A DNA stretch of 64,000 nucleotides, from positions 117,093-181,092 of the forward strand of contig NZ_NMUN01000007.1 of assembly GCF_002812725.1 (NCBI RefSeq), read 5' to 3'. Positions 36,771-46,908 of the stretch are shown here, in pieces; position 1 is the stretch's first letter; each line of letters begins with the position of its first letter. Made by a program: the position numbers and the translations under genes. This DNA is from Microbacterium sp. BR1 (GTDB taxonomy: Bacteria > Actinomycetota > Actinomycetes > Actinomycetales > Microbacteriaceae). The notes beneath the pieces are model-generated. The model saw only the letters and a list, made by a program, of their open reading frames with translations. It made no database searches and was not told the origin of the DNA.

Positions 36771-36814
36771 CACTAACCCGTCCGGACTGAGAATGCCATG
36801 TGTGAGCAGACTGC

Positions 36815-37609
36815 TCAACGGGCGAGCACGGCCTCCAGCGATCCGTAGAATTCGGGGCCCGCCGCGATCAGCAGGTCGCGTCCCGCGGGTAATCCCCCCA
36901 AGCCGCCGACGATTCCGCCCGCCTCGCGGACGAGCAGCGAACCCGCTGCCATGTCCCACGGCCAGAGGCCCCACTCGTAGTACGCGTCGAGCCTGCCGGC
37001 GGCGACGAACGCGAGATCGAGCGACGCCGCGCCGATACGACGGATGTCTCGAGCGAGTGGGAGCACTCGCCCCAGAATCTCGAACTGCTGCGTGCGGCGC
37101 TCGGCGTCGTAGCTCATCCCCGTCGCGATGAGCGCGCCGGATGCATCCGGTTCGTCGCGGATCGCGAGTCGCTGCGAACCGAGATGCGCGCCTTCGCCGC
37201 GCGCCGCGCGAAAGAGCTCACCGGTGGCGGGATTGTTGACGACGCCCGCGACCGCTGTCCACGTCGCCGGGTCGGGCGGCCCCTCGACGACGCCGATGGA
37301 CACGGCGTATGCGGGGATTCCGTAGGCGTAGTTGACGGTGCCGTCGATCGGATCGACCACCCAGGTCAGGCCCGAGGAACCCTCTTCGGCCGCCGACTCT
37401 TCGCCGAAGAATCCGTCGTCGGGTCGCGCCTGGGCGATACGGTCCCGAATGAGGCGCTCGACCTCGCGATCGGCCTCGGTGACGATGTCGGCGAGGCCCG
37501 ATTTGGTCGCGGCGATAGCGACTCCCTCGTCACGCCGGGTGCGCGCGAGCTCACCAGCCTCCCGCGCGATCTCGACGGCCAAGGACAGGAGCTGCGCGTC
37601 TGAATCCAC
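36815..37609 (-). CDS. Inositol monophosphatase family protein
   Basis: The 264-residue phosphatase has the metal-binding signatures of the family: VTEADREVERLIRDRI, GEESAAEEG, WVVDPIDGTVNYAYGIP (DPxDGT motif) and the C-terminal LWPWDMAAGSLLVREAGG. Members hydrolyse inositol-1-phosphate, histidinol phosphate or related substrates; histidinol-phosphatase activity is a common alternative in actinobacteria. TAGCGT on the minus strand, six bases before the GTG start, indicates a leaderless mRNA. Confidence 0.9.
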   Translation of the reverse strand: MDSDAQLLSLAVEIAREAGELARTRRDEGVAIAATKSGLADIVTEADREVERLIRDRIAQARPDDGFFGEESAAEEGSSGLTWVVDPIDGTVNYAYGIPAYAVSIGVVEGPPDPATWTAVAGVVNNPATGELFRAARGEGAHLGSQRLAIRDEPDASGALIATGMSYDAERRTQQFEILGRVLPLARDIRRIGAASLDLAFVAAGRLDAYYEWGLWPWDMAAGSLLVREAGGIVGGLGGLPAGRDLLIAAGPEFYGSLEAVLAR

Positions 37610-37636
37610 ACACCTACGCTACCCATCGCGGCGACT

Positions 37637-38503
37637 TCAAGCGGGAGGCGTCGCCTCGGGCGCGGGAGGCACGGGAGGCACGGGCGGAACCGGCGGCGGG
37701 ACGGGCGCCGCCTGCAGCGGGGGCGCCGTCTGCTGCGTCGGGTAGCCCGTGTAGTAGGCGTTCCAGTCGGGCGAACCATCCGGGAGCGGCGGGAGCGGCG
37801 TGACGCCGTCGGCGTAGGTCGGCCACACGGGTGCGGGCACGGGCGGTGCCGGCGGCGCCACACGCCGAGGACCGTTCAGCGCCTTGACCAGGGGGACGAG
37901 CGCGGTGCCGACGGCCGCGAGGATCGTGATCGCGACGACGACACGCCAGTAGAACTCCGAGAACTCGACGGCGCGGGCGAGCAGCAACGGCAGGATCAGC
38001 AGGATCGCGAGCACAGCGACCAGCGCCACCGTGATCGGCACGACGATGCGCGAGAAGGAGCTCCGCGGTTCGCCCTGCGTCTTCGTGAAGAGACGGATGT
38101 GCAGGATCGCCAGGCGCAGGACGATGACGATACCGACGAATTCGAAGAAGCGGACGACGGGCGACGACCCCCACGGCCAGCCCCAGTCCATGGGAGCCCA
38201 GATCTTGATGGCGCCGGCGAGCAGCGCGAGCACCCACCCGACCATGCTCACCAGCACGTACCATTGCGGCCGCCGCGGCGCGACGCTCGCATCGAGCAGG
38301 GCGGCTCCGGCGAATGCGGCCAGCAGCACGATCGTCAGGAACGCGCGCCCGATCAGCCCGTTCTGGTCACCGACCAGCACCCCGACCACGCAGACGAGGG
38401 CCGCGGCGATGAGGGCGCCGATCGCGATCCAGACGGCGAACTTCCAGTAAGGACTGCGCGCTTCTTCGGTCTCTGCGGGCAAGGCGCCGTGCGGCTGCGA
38501 CAT
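37637..38503 (-). CDS. Integral membrane protein with proline-rich C-terminus, unknown function
   Basis: The 288-residue protein has about six hydrophobic segments (for example FAVWIAIGALIAAALVCVVG and ITILAAVGTALVPLVKAL), then a cytosolic or external tail of about 85 residues rich in proline and alanine, ending in PVPPVPPVPPAPEATPPA. The ATG follows AAGAGAG. I do not recognise a characterised family. Similar proteins are common in Microbacteriaceae, and membrane location is the only safe inference. Confidence 0.72.
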   Translation of the reverse strand: MSQPHGALPAETEEARSPYWKFAVWIAIGALIAAALVCVVGVLVGDQNGLIGRAFLTIVLLAAFAGAALLDASVAPRRPQWYVLVSMVGWVLALLAGAIKIWAPMDWGWPWGSSPVVRFFEFVGIVIVLRLAILHIRLFTKTQGEPRSSFSRIVVPITVALVAVLAILLILPLLLARAVEFSEFYWRVVVAITILAAVGTALVPLVKALNGPRRVAPPAPPVPAPVWPTYADGVTPLPPLPDGSPDWNAYYTGYPTQQTAPPLQAAPVPPPVPPVPPVPPAPEATPPA

Positions 38504-38638
38504 GGTGGCTCTCTTCGATCACGAGGGAACGGGCTTTTTCCATCCTGACAGGTGACCGCGCGAGTGCGCGGAGGAGTTTCGGCGACCTGTGGACGTCATC
38601 ACGATCAAGAGTCGTGGGGAGGGCCGGAGCAAAGAATT

Positions 38639-38684
38639 GGCCCCCTCGGGTGGCCCATTGGGGACTGGGCGACTCGAGGGGGCC
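38639..38684. terminator. Nested GC-rich hairpin, probable minus-strand terminator
   Basis: GGCCCCCTCG (38639-38648) pairs perfectly with CGAGGGGGCC (38675-38684), and GCCCA/TGGGC forms an inner stem in the loop. On the minus strand AATTCTTT follows, consistent with transcription termination, so a minus-strand RNA may be made from the gap itself or from galM read-through. The stem is similar in type to that at 32527-32571. Confidence 0.55.
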
Positions 38685-38807
38685 CCGCTTCCTTCCCATC
38701 CGATCGCAGAACCGCTTGGGGAAACGGTCCGCCCGACGCTGGGGACGACGGTTCGAATGCTTCAGAAGGAGCTGAAATGAGCATAACCCCACTGCGCACA
38801 CCACGTA

Positions 38808-38827
38808 TGTCCCCTTTTTGGGGGACA
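38808..38827. repeat. 20-bp palindrome related to the operator at 32351-32370
   Basis: TGTCCCCTTTTTGGGGGACA is a near-perfect dyad and aligns base for base with TGTCCCCCTTTCGGTGGACA at 32351-32370 (16 of 20 identical). A degenerate version, GCGCCCTTTTCGGCGGACTG, follows at 38841-38860. The shared form suggests one DNA-binding protein or a dispersed palindromic repeat family. Confidence 0.6.
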
Positions 38828-38922
38828 AAACGGATTCATTTGCGCCCTTTTCGGCGGACTGACGATCCAAACGCCGAGGAAGGAGGTGGTACCAGGGGAA
38901 AAACGGTGCCGTTCGATCTTGC

Positions 38923-39867
38923 TCAGATCGCGGCGATGGTCCAGCTTCCCCCGGCGCGGGCGGCCGGGTCAAGGTATATGAGAGAGTTCTCAGAATTGAA
39001 CGCGTCGGGTGGACAGGTCATCGGCTCGACCGCCAATCCGATCCGATCCGTCGCCCGTCCGGGCACGTCCGCGGTGTGGATCTGAACCCAGGGGCACGCC
39101 TCGTTCCAGGCCATCGATACGCCCGAGCCCGAGGCATCCGTCAACCGCACGCGGGCCACCCCGTCGGCACGCCGAAGGCCCGTGAAAGCGTGATCGATGC
39201 GCGCATCCGCGATACGGCGAGCCCGGCGAAAGTCGAAGCGCTGCGGGTCGCTCGCATCGACCGCCTGCTCGGTCGTCGGGATCAGGCGATCGTCCGTGAC
39301 AGCGAGGACGATGTCCGCGGGCAACTCGAGCGTCCAGTCGTCGACGCGGCCGGGACCCGCCACCAGATACGGGTGCCCGCTGGCTCCGAACGGCGCCACG
39401 GTGTCGGACATGTTCGTCGCCGTGACGGTCTGCTCGAGTCCGTCGGCCGTGAGCCGGAAGGCCGACTCCACGCACAACCGCCACGGATACCCCGTCTGCG
39501 GCTCGATCTCGGCTGCGAGCGTGACATGGTCGGCACCCTTGTCGACGGCGTCGAAGTCGAGCCAGGACACGAGGCCGTGCAGCGCGTGCCCGCGCTCGGG
39601 TTCGGTGAGCGGAAGGACGTGGTCCACGCCGCCGAAGCGGTAACGGCCGTCGACGATCCGATTGGGCCACGGCGCGAGCGAGACGCCGCGGTAGGCGGGC
39701 CGGACCTCGTCGGCGTCGAACGGGACGATCAGATCCCGTTCGCCCGCGGGACCGCGGTGCCGCAGAACCCGGAGGGACGCCCCGACGCTGGCGACGACGG
39801 CGTGATAATCCCCAGATCGCAGCAGGTGCTGGGTGCCGGATGCCGGGCGTCGTTCTCGCGAAGTCAC
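38923..39867 (-). CDS. galM: Aldose 1-epimerase family protein (mutarotase)
   Basis: The 314-residue beta-sandwich protein has [20 protein letters not shown], the catalytic histidines in [14 protein letters not shown] and [14 protein letters not shown], and the C-terminal glutamate region [15 protein letters not shown] in slightly altered form ([15 protein letters not shown]). It interconverts alpha and beta anomers of aldoses. As third gene after xylA and xylB, with a GTGA overlap to xylB, it probably equilibrates xylose anomers for the isomerase. Confidence 0.88.
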   Translation of the reverse strand: MTSRERRPASGTQHLLRSGDYHAVVASVGASLRVLRHRGPAGERDLIVPFDADEVRPAYRGVSLAPWPNRIVDGRYRFGGVDHVLPLTEPERGHALHGLVSWLDFDAVDKGADHVTLAAEIEPQTGYPWRLCVESAFRLTADGLEQTVTATNMSDTVAPFGASGHPYLVAGPGRVDDWTLELPADIVLAVTDDRLIPTTEQAVDASDPQRFDFRRARRIADARIDHAFTGLRRADGVARVRLTDASGSGVSMAWNEACPWVQIHTADVPGRATDRIGLAVEPMTCPPDAFNSENSLIYLDPAARAGGSWTIAAI

Positions 39868-41264
39868 CGATGGAACCCTAGCGCGGCGGCGACATAGCGG
39901 GCGCGGATGTCCGGCCGGGTGTCGACCGGCACCTCGTGCTCCCCCGCGGCAACCCAGTCGGGAAGAACGCCCGACAGGACCCCCGCGGCCTGGCGTGCGG
40001 CACCGAGCGCGACGTACTCGCCCGGCGCAGGCACGACGATCGGCAGGTCGAAAACCTGCGCGGCGATCGCCGATACCGCGGGATTTCGAGCCGCGCCGCC
40101 GATCAGCAGCAGACGGTGAAGCTCGACCCCCTGTTCGCGGATCGCGTCGAGACCCGCGGCCAGACCGCAGAGCATGCCTTCTATCGCCGCGCGCGCGATC
40201 GCCGGCCTCGTCGTACCGGCGAGCGTCAGACCCGACAGGGATGCCGTGGCATCCGGCAGATTCGGCGTTCGTTCACCCTCGAAGTACGGCACGAGCACAG
40301 GACTTTTCGGCCCCGGTGCCGCCTCGAGCGCGAGGCGACCGAGCTCATCGTGATCGACCCCGAGCAGCCCGCCGAAAGCATCCAGGACGCGCGCCGCGTT
40401 GAGCGTTGCGACGAGCGGCAAGAACCGTCCTGTGGCGTCGGCGAAGCCGGCGACCGTACCCGAGGCATCCGCGATCGGAGTCTCCGTGACGGCGAAAACC
40501 GTTCCCGATGTACCGATCGAGATGACGCCGTCGCCGCCCGTGGCACCGAGACCCAGGGCCGCGCCTGCGTTATCCCCCGCGCCGGGGCCGATGACGAGCC
40601 CGCTCGGCGTTGTACCCGCGCGCTCGAGCGGACCCAGCACACGTGGCAGCACGGCCGCGTGACCCAGCGCGCGTTCGAACAGGTCGGGCTGATAGCCGGC
40701 GGAGCCCCAATAGGCGGTGCCACTGGCATCCGACCGATCCGTCACGAGCTCGTCGAGCACGGGGCCGAGGGGCGATCCCGCCGGGCCGTACCCGCGCAAG
40801 CGCCACGTCAGCCAGTCGTGCGGCAACGCCACTGCCGCGACGCGGGCCGCGTTCTCGGGTTCGGCGTCGCGCAGCCAGCGCAACTTCGTCGCGGTGAAAG
40901 AGGCGACGGGCACGACGCCCGTCCGCTCCGCATACGTGTCAGCCCCGACCTCCGCGATGAGCTGGCGTGCCGCCACGGCCGAACGCGTGTCGTTCCAGAG
41001 CAGGGCGGGACGGATGACCGCGCCCTGCGCATCCAGCACGACCATGCCGTGCTGCTGACCCGCGATCGACACCGATGCCACGTCGTCGAGCCCACCGGCG
41101 TCGACGATCGCGGCCTGCAGAGCGTTCCACCACGCCTCCGCGTCGACCTCGGTGCCATCCGGATGCGCCGACCGGCCGGTGCGAACGATCCGGCCGGTCG
41201 AGGCATCCGCGATGACGACCTTGCACGACTGCGTCGACGAATCGACCCCCGCGACGAGCGTCAT
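39864..41264 (-). CDS. xylB: Xylulokinase
   Basis: The 466-residue FGGY-family kinase phosphorylates D-xylulose to xylulose-5-phosphate. Typical parts are [20 protein letters not shown] at the N-terminus, [16 protein letters not shown], the sugar-binding ALLWNDTRS, and the C-terminal ATPase pieces [18 protein letters not shown] and [19 protein letters not shown]. It follows xylA after 9 bp, with AGGAGAG before ATG, and overlaps galM. Length is standard. Confidence 0.94.
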   Translation of the reverse strand: MTLVAGVDSSTQSCKVVIADASTGRIVRTGRSAHPDGTEVDAEAWWNALQAAIVDAGGLDDVASVSIAGQQHGMVVLDAQGAVIRPALLWNDTRSAVAARQLIAEVGADTYAERTGVVPVASFTATKLRWLRDAEPENAARVAAVALPHDWLTWRLRGYGPAGSPLGPVLDELVTDRSDASGTAYWGSAGYQPDLFERALGHAAVLPRVLGPLERAGTTPSGLVIGPGAGDNAGAALGLGATGGDGVISIGTSGTVFAVTETPIADASGTVAGFADATGRFLPLVATLNAARVLDAFGGLLGVDHDELGRLALEAAPGPKSPVLVPYFEGERTPNLPDATASLSGLTLAGTTRPAIARAAIEGMLCGLAAGLDAIREQGVELHRLLLIGGAARNPAVSAIAAQVFDLPIVVPAPGEYVALGAARQAAGVLSGVLPDWVAAGEHEVPVDTRPDIRARYVAAALGFHR

Positions 41265-41273
41265 TTGCTCTCC

Positions 41274-42470
41274 TCAGCCGCGGGCGCCGAGCAGGTGCTC
41301 GGTCGCGAGCTGCTGCAGGCGAACGAAGCCGAAGCCCTTGCCACCCAGGTAGGAGGCAGTGTCGAAGTCCTCGTACGCCGAGCGGTCCGCGAGGAAGTCG
41401 TCGTACGACTCGCCCTCGTTCAGCGTCGGAACCGAGAGCTCGGGAACGCGCGAAGCCTCGAGCGCCTCCTGCACCTCGGGGTCGGCGCGGAAGGCCGCGG
41501 CGCGCTCCTTGAGCAGCAGGTAGGTGCGCATGTTGGCGGCGGCCGAGTCCCAGACTCCGGTCTCGTCCTCGGTGCGGCTCGGCTTGTAGTCGAAGTGGCG
41601 CGGGCCCTCGTACGCGGGCGTGCCACCGGGGCCACCGTTCTCGAGCAGGTCGACGAGCGCGAACGCATTGTGCAGGTCGCCGTGTCCGAACACCAGGTCC
41701 TGGTCGTACTTGATGCCGCGCTGGCCGTTCAGGTCGATGTGGAAGAGCTTGCCGTGGTACAGCGCCTGGGCGATACCGGCCGCGAAGTTCAGGCCCGCCA
41801 TCTGCTCGTGCCCGACCTCGGGGTTGAGGCCGACGAGTTCGGGACGCTCGAGCGAGTCGATGAACGCGAGGGCGTGACCCAGCGTCGGCAGCAGGATGTC
41901 GCCGCGCGGCTCGTTGGGCTTGGGCTCGATGGCGAAGCGGATGTCGTAACCCTTGTCGATCACGTAGTCGCCGAGCAGGTTGACGGCCTCACGGTAGCGC
42001 TCGAGCGCGGCGCGGATGTCCTTCGCGGCGTCGTACTCGGCACCCTCGCGGCCGCCCCACATGACGAACGTCTTGGCGCCGAGTTCGGCGCCCAGGTCGA
42101 GCTGGCGGAAAACCTTGCGGAGAGCGAAGCGACGGACGCCGCGGTCGTTCGACGTGAAGCCGCCGTCCTTGAAGACAGGGGCGCTGAAGAGGTTGGTCGT
42201 GACCATCGGCACGATCATGCCGGTGTCGGCGAGTGCGCCCTTCAGCCGGTCGATCTCTTTCTCGCGCTCGGCTTCGGTCGAACCGAAGGCGAAGAGGTCG
42301 TCGTCGTGGAAGGTCAGGCCATACGCGCCGAGTTCGGCGAGCTTCTCCACGGCGTGCACGGTGTCGAGGGGCGGACGCGTCGGGCCACCGAACGGGTCGG
42401 TCCCGTTGTAGCCGACGGTCCAGAGGCCGAAGGAGAACTTGTCGGCGGGCGTGGGCGTAGGGGTGCTCAT
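41274..42470 (-). CDS. xylA: Xylose isomerase
   Basis: The 398-residue enzyme converts D-xylose to D-xylulose using two divalent metals. It is the short class I type found in actinobacteria: [20 protein letters not shown], the catalytic histidine in [12 protein letters not shown], metal ligands in [18 protein letters not shown], and [16 protein letters not shown] and [17 protein letters not shown]. It heads the xylA-xylB-galM operon. A TATAGG element and an inverted repeat precede it, and a ROK regulator is divergent. Confidence 0.96.
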   Translation of the reverse strand: MSTPTPTPADKFSFGLWTVGYNGTDPFGGPTRPPLDTVHAVEKLAELGAYGLTFHDDDLFAFGSTEAEREKEIDRLKGALADTGMIVPMVTTNLFSAPVFKDGGFTSNDRGVRRFALRKVFRQLDLGAELGAKTFVMWGGREGAEYDAAKDIRAALERYREAVNLLGDYVIDKGYDIRFAIEPKPNEPRGDILLPTLGHALAFIDSLERPELVGLNPEVGHEQMAGLNFAAGIAQALYHGKLFHIDLNGQRGIKYDQDLVFGHGDLHNAFALVDLLENGGPGGTPAYEGPRHFDYKPSRTEDETGVWDSAAANMRTYLLLKERAAAFRADPEVQEALEASRVPELSVPTLNEGESYDDFLADRSAYEDFDTASYLGGKGFGFVRLQQLATEHLLGARG

Positions 42471-42500
42471 GGGTGATCCTGATCCTCGCTGAACGGAAAT

Positions 42501-42515
42501 GTTGTTGAACACAAC
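42501..42515. promoter_or_regulatory. Candidate XylR operator at the xylA promoter
   Basis: GTTGT-TGAAC-ACAAC is an inverted repeat between xylA and the divergent ROK gene. It lies immediately downstream of a minus-strand extended -10 element, TGGTATAGG (TATAGG at 42520-42515), so a bound protein would cover the xylA start of transcription. The adjacent ROK regulator is the natural candidate. Confidence 0.5.
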
Positions 42516-42558
42516 CTATACCATTCCGTCGGACGCGGCGACCCCCTACGCTGGTGCG

Positions 42559-43737
42559 ATGACCGACCGCGCGACGACGTTCGAAGCCGTGCGTCGAGCG
42601 AACCTCGCGCGTTTGGTGCGGATCCTGCATCTGGCGGGCCCCCAGTCGCGCGCGCAGTTGACGGCGACAACCGGACTCAACCGCTCGACGATCGCCGACC
42701 TGGTTGCGGAACTCGCCTCGATCGGCCTGGCAGAAGAGCTTCCGCCGGCTCCGTCGACGCGCGCGGGACGTCCGTCTCCGGTCGTGGTGACGCATCCGTC
42801 GATCATGGCGATCGCCGCGAATCCCGAGGTCGATGCCCTCGCCATCGCTGCCGTACGACTCGATGGGACGGTCGCCGCCCGCCGCCGCATAGAGGTCGAC
42901 CACCTGCTCACGCCCGCCGAGACCGTCCGACTGGTGGCCGAGACGATCGCGTCCTGGCGTACGGACGATCTGCGCGACGCACGGCTCGTGGGCCTCGGCT
43001 TCGCCGTTCCCGGCCTCGTCCGCGGAGTCGACGGGATGGTGCGAAACGCCCCGCACCTCGACTGGCACGATGTGCCGCTGCACGAGCTCGCCGCCGAAGC
43101 GACCGGACTCCCGATCGTGGTGGGCAACGACGCGTCCCTCGGCGCTGTCGCCGAGCACCTGTTCGGCGCGGGGCGCGGCATCGACAACCTCGTGTACCTG
43201 AACGGCGGCGCGAGTGGAATCGGTGGCGGCCTGATCGTGCACGGGATGCCCGTGGCCGGCGCATCCGGTTATGCCGGGGAGTTCGGGCAGAACCGGCCGG
43301 GCATCCCCTCGACGGCCGACCGGCTCGCCGGGGACGGCGTGCTCGAGGACGAGGTCAGCCGCGCCCGTCTGCTCGCGGTCGCGCGTTTGGTCAGCGCCGA
43401 TGAGCCCACTCTCGCCGCCGCCCTGGCCGCGAGCGAACTGCCGGACGCCCGCGAAGAGATCGCGCGGCAGCGACGCATCCTCTCCACGGCCCTCGCCAAC
43501 GCGGTCAACGTCCTCAACCCGCAGATGATCGTGCTGGGTGGGTTTCTCGCGACGATCGCCGAGGAAGGCACCGGCGAGCTGCTCGATGACGTGCGCTCGC
43601 TCGCGATGCCGGCCGCGGGCGAGGACGTGGACATCCGGTCAGCGGCGCTCGGCGAAGACCGCCTCCTGGTGGGTGCGGCAGAGGCGGCCTTCGCGCGGTT
43701 GCTGGACGACCCGGTGGGCGCGCTCGCGGCTCTCTGA
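42559..43737 (+). CDS. ROK-family repressor of the xylose operon (XylR type)
   Basis: The 392-residue regulator has a winged helix-turn-helix (SRAQLTATTGLNRSTIADLV) and a ROK domain with VVGNDASLGAVAEHLFGAGR and YLNGGASGIGGGLIVHG. Unlike the ROK protein encoded at 16.8 kb, it lacks the cysteine-rich zinc cluster; GYAGEFGQNRPGIPS stands in its place. TACGCT ends six bases before ATG, so the mRNA is leaderless. Divergence from xylA and the shared operator support control of xylose genes. Confidence 0.9.
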   Translation: MTDRATTFEAVRRANLARLVRILHLAGPQSRAQLTATTGLNRSTIADLVAELASIGLAEELPPAPSTRAGRPSPVVVTHPSIMAIAANPEVDALAIAAVRLDGTVAARRRIEVDHLLTPAETVRLVAETIASWRTDDLRDARLVGLGFAVPGLVRGVDGMVRNAPHLDWHDVPLHELAAEATGLPIVVGNDASLGAVAEHLFGAGRGIDNLVYLNGGASGIGGGLIVHGMPVAGASGYAGEFGQNRPGIPSTADRLAGDGVLEDEVSRARLLAVARLVSADEPTLAAALAASELPDAREEIARQRRILSTALANAVNVLNPQMIVLGGFLATIAEEGTGELLDDVRSLAMPAAGEDVDIRSAALGEDRLLVGAAEAAFARLLDDPVGALAAL

Positions 43738-43756
43738 GCCCTCGGGGTCCGGTGAG

Positions 43757-45271
43757 CTAGAGCCCCTGAGCCAGACGGTAGTAGGCCTGGTTCCAGCGCA
43801 CCTCCTGCTGGAATCCGCGAACCGTCGTCGTGTCGTCGATGACGAGCAGCTCGGTCTTCGCGATCTCGGCGAAGTCGCGGAAGACCTCGATGCCCACGGC
43901 CGTCGTCATGACGGTGTGGTGCGCGGCGCCCGCGGTCAGCCACGCCGCGGCGCTCGTGGCGAAGTCGGGCTGCGGCTTCCAGATCGTGCGCCCGACCGGG
44001 AGCTTAGGCAGATCGGGCGCCTCGACGTTCTCGACGACGTTCGCGACGAGGCGGAACCGGTCGCGCATGTCGCTCATCGCGACGACCAGGGCGGGCCCGG
44101 GGTCGGCCGTGAACACCAGGCGCACGGGGTCGTCCTTGCCGCCGATACCCAACGGGTGAATCTCGAGGCGTGCCTTCTGCGACGACAGCGACGGCGACAC
44201 CTCGAGCATGTGCGCCCCGAGGATGCGCTCGCTGCCGGGAACGAGGTCGTAGGTGTAGTCCTCCATGAGGCTCGCGCCGCCGGGCAGGCCCGCGCCCATC
44301 ACGTTCGCGACGCGCACCAGGATGGCCGTCTTCCAGTCACCCTCGGCGCCGAAGCCGTAGCCCTCGGCCATGAGGCGCTGAACGGCCAGACCCGGCAGCT
44401 GCTTGAGCGCACCGAGGTCTTCGAAGCTCGTCGTGAAGGCGCCGAAGCCACCCTCCTCGAGGAACGAGCGCAGGCCGAGTTCGATCGCCGCGCCGTCGCG
44501 CAGCGACTCGTGGCGCTCTCCCCCGGAGCGCAGCTCGGGAACGACGTCGTACTCCTCTTCATACAGGGCGACGAGCGCGTCGACGTCGGATGCGGATGCA
44601 TCGGCCACCGCATCCGCCAACTCGTTGACACCCCACGTGTTGACCTGCACGCCGAACCGCAGCTCGGCCTCGGTCTTGTCGCCCTCGGTGACGGCGACGT
44701 AGCGCATGTTGTCGCCGAAGCGCGCGAGCTTCAAGCTGCGCGACGCGGCCCACCCCGCCGCCGCGCGCTGCCACGAGGCGATCTCGCCGCGCACGCGGGC
44801 ATCGGAGGCGTGCCCGACGACGGTCTTGCGCGCGACACCGAGGCGGGTCTGGATGTACCCGAACTCGCGGTCGCCGTGCGCAGCCTGGTTGAGGTTCATG
44901 AAGTCGAAGTCGATGTCCGCCCACGGCAGCTCGACGTTCGCCTGCGTGTGCAGGTGCAGGAGGGGCTTCTGCAGGGCGTCGAGCCCGCCGATCCACATCT
45001 TGGCGGGACTGAACGTGTGCATCCACGCGATCAGGCCGATCACGTTGTCCGCCGCGTTGGCCTCGAGGGCGAGGCGACGGATGCTGTCGGCATCCTTCAG
45101 CACGGGCTTCCAGACGACCGTGACGGGCACGTTGCCGTCGAGCTGAGCGACGACGCCCTGCGACTGATCGGCGACCTGCCGGAGGGTCTCTTCGCCGTAG
45201 AGATTCTGGCTGCCGGTGACGAACCAGACCTCGTACGACTCGAGCGAGGTGGAGAGGGGGGTGCGGGGCAT
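43757..45271 (-). CDS. araA: L-arabinose isomerase
   Basis: The 504-residue enzyme converts L-arabinose to L-ribulose. Diagnostic segments are [72 protein letters not shown] and, near the end, [14 protein letters not shown] with a metal-ligand histidine. It is the last gene of the araD-araB-araA operon, 23 bp after araB. Length is standard. Confidence 0.96.
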   Translation of the reverse strand: MPRTPLSTSLESYEVWFVTGSQNLYGEETLRQVADQSQGVVAQLDGNVPVTVVWKPVLKDADSIRRLALEANAADNVIGLIAWMHTFSPAKMWIGGLDALQKPLLHLHTQANVELPWADIDFDFMNLNQAAHGDREFGYIQTRLGVARKTVVGHASDARVRGEIASWQRAAAGWAASRSLKLARFGDNMRYVAVTEGDKTEAELRFGVQVNTWGVNELADAVADASASDVDALVALYEEEYDVVPELRSGGERHESLRDGAAIELGLRSFLEEGGFGAFTTSFEDLGALKQLPGLAVQRLMAEGYGFGAEGDWKTAILVRVANVMGAGLPGGASLMEDYTYDLVPGSERILGAHMLEVSPSLSSQKARLEIHPLGIGGKDDPVRLVFTADPGPALVVAMSDMRDRFRLVANVVENVEAPDLPKLPVGRTIWKPQPDFATSAAAWLTAGAAHHTVMTTAVGIEVFRDFAEIAKTELLVIDDTTTVRGFQQEVRWNQAYYRLAQGL

Positions 45272-45294
45272 GTCGTGCTGCTTTCGATGAGGCG

Positions 45295-46908
45295 TCAGAG
45301 GGCGGCGACGGCGGCGTGCTCGATGGCGAGCCCGGCTTCGTAGCGCGTGAGATAGGTGGCGTATCCGGCCAGGTCGATGGGATCGGGCGCGACGATCGCG
45401 AACCCGGCCGCGGCGAAGACACGCTCGGCCAGATACGCATCGAGGGCGAGGTCGTCGGCCGCCTTCCGGTAGGCGGCGAGAACCGCGATACCCCACGCGC
45501 CACCCTCGGAAGCGGTTTCGGCGACGGCGACGGGGGCCTCGATCGCGGCGGCCAGGAACCGCTGCGCGACCCCGGCCGTGCGGAACATGCCGCCGTGCGC
45601 GTACATCGTGTCGACGGTGACGCGCTCGCCGTGCAGCACGCGCATTCCGAGGCTCAGCGTGCCGAACGCGGCGTAGAGCTGCGCGCGGGCGAAGTTGCCC
45701 AGTGTCGGGCGCGAGTCGGGGGTGCGGACGACGAGCGGTCGGCCCGCGTCGAGCCCGGCGATCGGTTCGCCGGCGAGGTGGTTGTAGGCCAACAGACCCC
45801 CGGCATCCGGTTCGGCCTCGAGCGCCTCGCGGAAGAGGACCTCGTAGACGGCGTCCGCCCCGAGCGGGATTCCCGCGGCCTCGGCGAAACGGGCGAACAT
45901 GCCGGCCCAGGCGGCCAGTTCGCTCGCCCCGTTGTTGCAGTGCACCATCGCGACCGGGTCCCCGGCCGGTGTCGTGACGACGTCGAGCTCGTGGTGCACG
46001 TTCGCGAGCGGGCGCTCGAGCACGACCATGGCGAAGATGCTGGTGCCCGCACTGACGTTTCCCGTGCGGGGCGAGACCGAGTTCGTGGCGACCATGCCGG
46101 TACCGGCATCACCCTCGGGCGGACAGAACGGGATGCCGGGGGCGAGGGTCCCGGACGAGTCGAGGAGCGCCGCGCCCTCGGACGTCAGCTCGCCCGCGCC
46201 GACACCCGCGGTGAGTACCTCAGGCAGCAGCTCGGCGAGAGGCGCGGGAAGGCGCCCATCCGCCAGCGAATCGTAGGCCGCGACCATGGTCGCGTCGTAA
46301 TCCCCGGTTGCCGGATCGATCGGGAACATCCCGGACGCATCGCCGACGCCCAGCACGCGGCGCCCGGTCAGGCGCCAGTGCACGTACCCGGCAAGGGTCG
46401 TGACGAACCGGATGTCGGGAACGTGCTCTTCCGCGTCGAGCACCGCCTGGTGCAGATGGGCGATCGACCAGCGCAACGGGATGTTCACACCGAAGACTTC
46501 GGTCAGTTTCGCCGCGGCGCGACCCGTCGACGTGTTGCGCCAGGTACGGAAGGGCACGAGCAGGTCATCGTCGTCGCCGAAGGCGAGGTAGCCGTGCATC
46601 ATGGCCGAGACCCCGATCGCGCCCACCGTGACCGGGCTGACACCGTGGCGCTGCTCGGCATCCGTCCTCAGGTCTGCGTACGCGGCGGCGAGTCCCGTCC
46701 AGACATCCTCGAGGGGATGTGTCCAGCGACCGCCTTCGAAGCCGTTCTCCCACGCGAAGCCGCCGACGGCGAGCACATCGGCGGGATCGTCCGCGTCGAC
46801 CAGGCACGCCTTGATGCGGGTCGAGCCGAACTCGACGCCGAGCGCCGTGCGTCCGGACCGGATCGTTTCGGCAGCCGTTCCCGGCTTGCCGCCGTCGGCG
46901 GCGGTCAT
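45295..46908 (-). CDS. araB: Ribulokinase, FGGY family
   Basis: The 537-residue kinase phosphorylates L-ribulose. It has the FGGY start [60 protein letters not shown], and the C-terminal [19 protein letters not shown]. Position between araD and araA supports L-ribulose as substrate, although the sequence belongs to the actinobacterial branch of the family rather than the classic AraB of enterics. ATGA overlap with araD. Confidence 0.9.
   Translation of the reverse strand: MTAADGGKPGTAAETIRSGRTALGVEFGSTRIKACLVDADDPADVLAVGGFAWENGFEGGRWTHPLEDVWTGLAAAYADLRTDAEQRHGVSPVTVGAIGVSAMMHGYLAFGDDDDLLVPFRTWRNTSTGRAAAKLTEVFGVNIPLRWSIAHLHQAVLDAEEHVPDIRFVTTLAGYVHWRLTGRRVLGVGDASGMFPIDPATGDYDATMVAAYDSLADGRLPAPLAELLPEVLTAGVGAGELTSEGAALLDSSGTLAPGIPFCPPEGDAGTGMVATNSVSPRTGNVSAGTSIFAMVVLERPLANVHHELDVVTTPAGDPVAMVHCNNGASELAAWAGMFARFAEAAGIPLGADAVYEVLFREALEAEPDAGGLLAYNHLAGEPIAGLDAGRPLVVRTPDSRPTLGNFARAQLYAAFGTLSLGMRVLHGERVTVDTMYAHGGMFRTAGVAQRFLAAAIEAPVAVAETASEGGAWGIAVLAAYRKAADDLALDAYLAERVFAAAGFAIVAPDPIDLAGYATYLTRYEAGLAIEHAAVAAL

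Larger units (their letters stand above)
38504..38922. other. 419-bp intergenic region with repeats but no convincing gene
   Basis: This gap separates the membrane-protein gene from galM. It contains a 10-bp GC stem-loop (38639-38684), a good ribosome-site-plus-ATG pair (AAGGAG at 38766-38771, ATG 38777), two copies of a palindrome (38808-38827 and a diverged copy at 38841-38860) and an AAGGAGGTGGTACC segment at 38880-38893. The frame after ATG 38777 runs into the 3' end of galM on the other strand and lacks family features. I see regulatory or RNA structure, not a protein gene. Confidence 0.5.

Noticed and set aside
36648..36814. Cyclic di-AMP (ydaO-type) riboswitch before the M23 gene
   Set aside because: Such switches often precede cell-wall hydrolases in actinobacteria, but none of the conserved segments could be found here.
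38880..38893. AAGGAGGTGGTACC resembles the T-box antiterminator core
   Set aside because: No specifier stem, no following terminator pair and no aminoacyl-tRNA synthetase or amino acid gene downstream on that strand.
38777..39085. ORF with a good AAGGAG ribosome site (MSITPLRTPRMSPFWGTKRI)
   Set aside because: It overlaps the 3' end of galM on the opposite strand for half its length, crosses palindromic repeats and shows no domain or host-like codon pattern.
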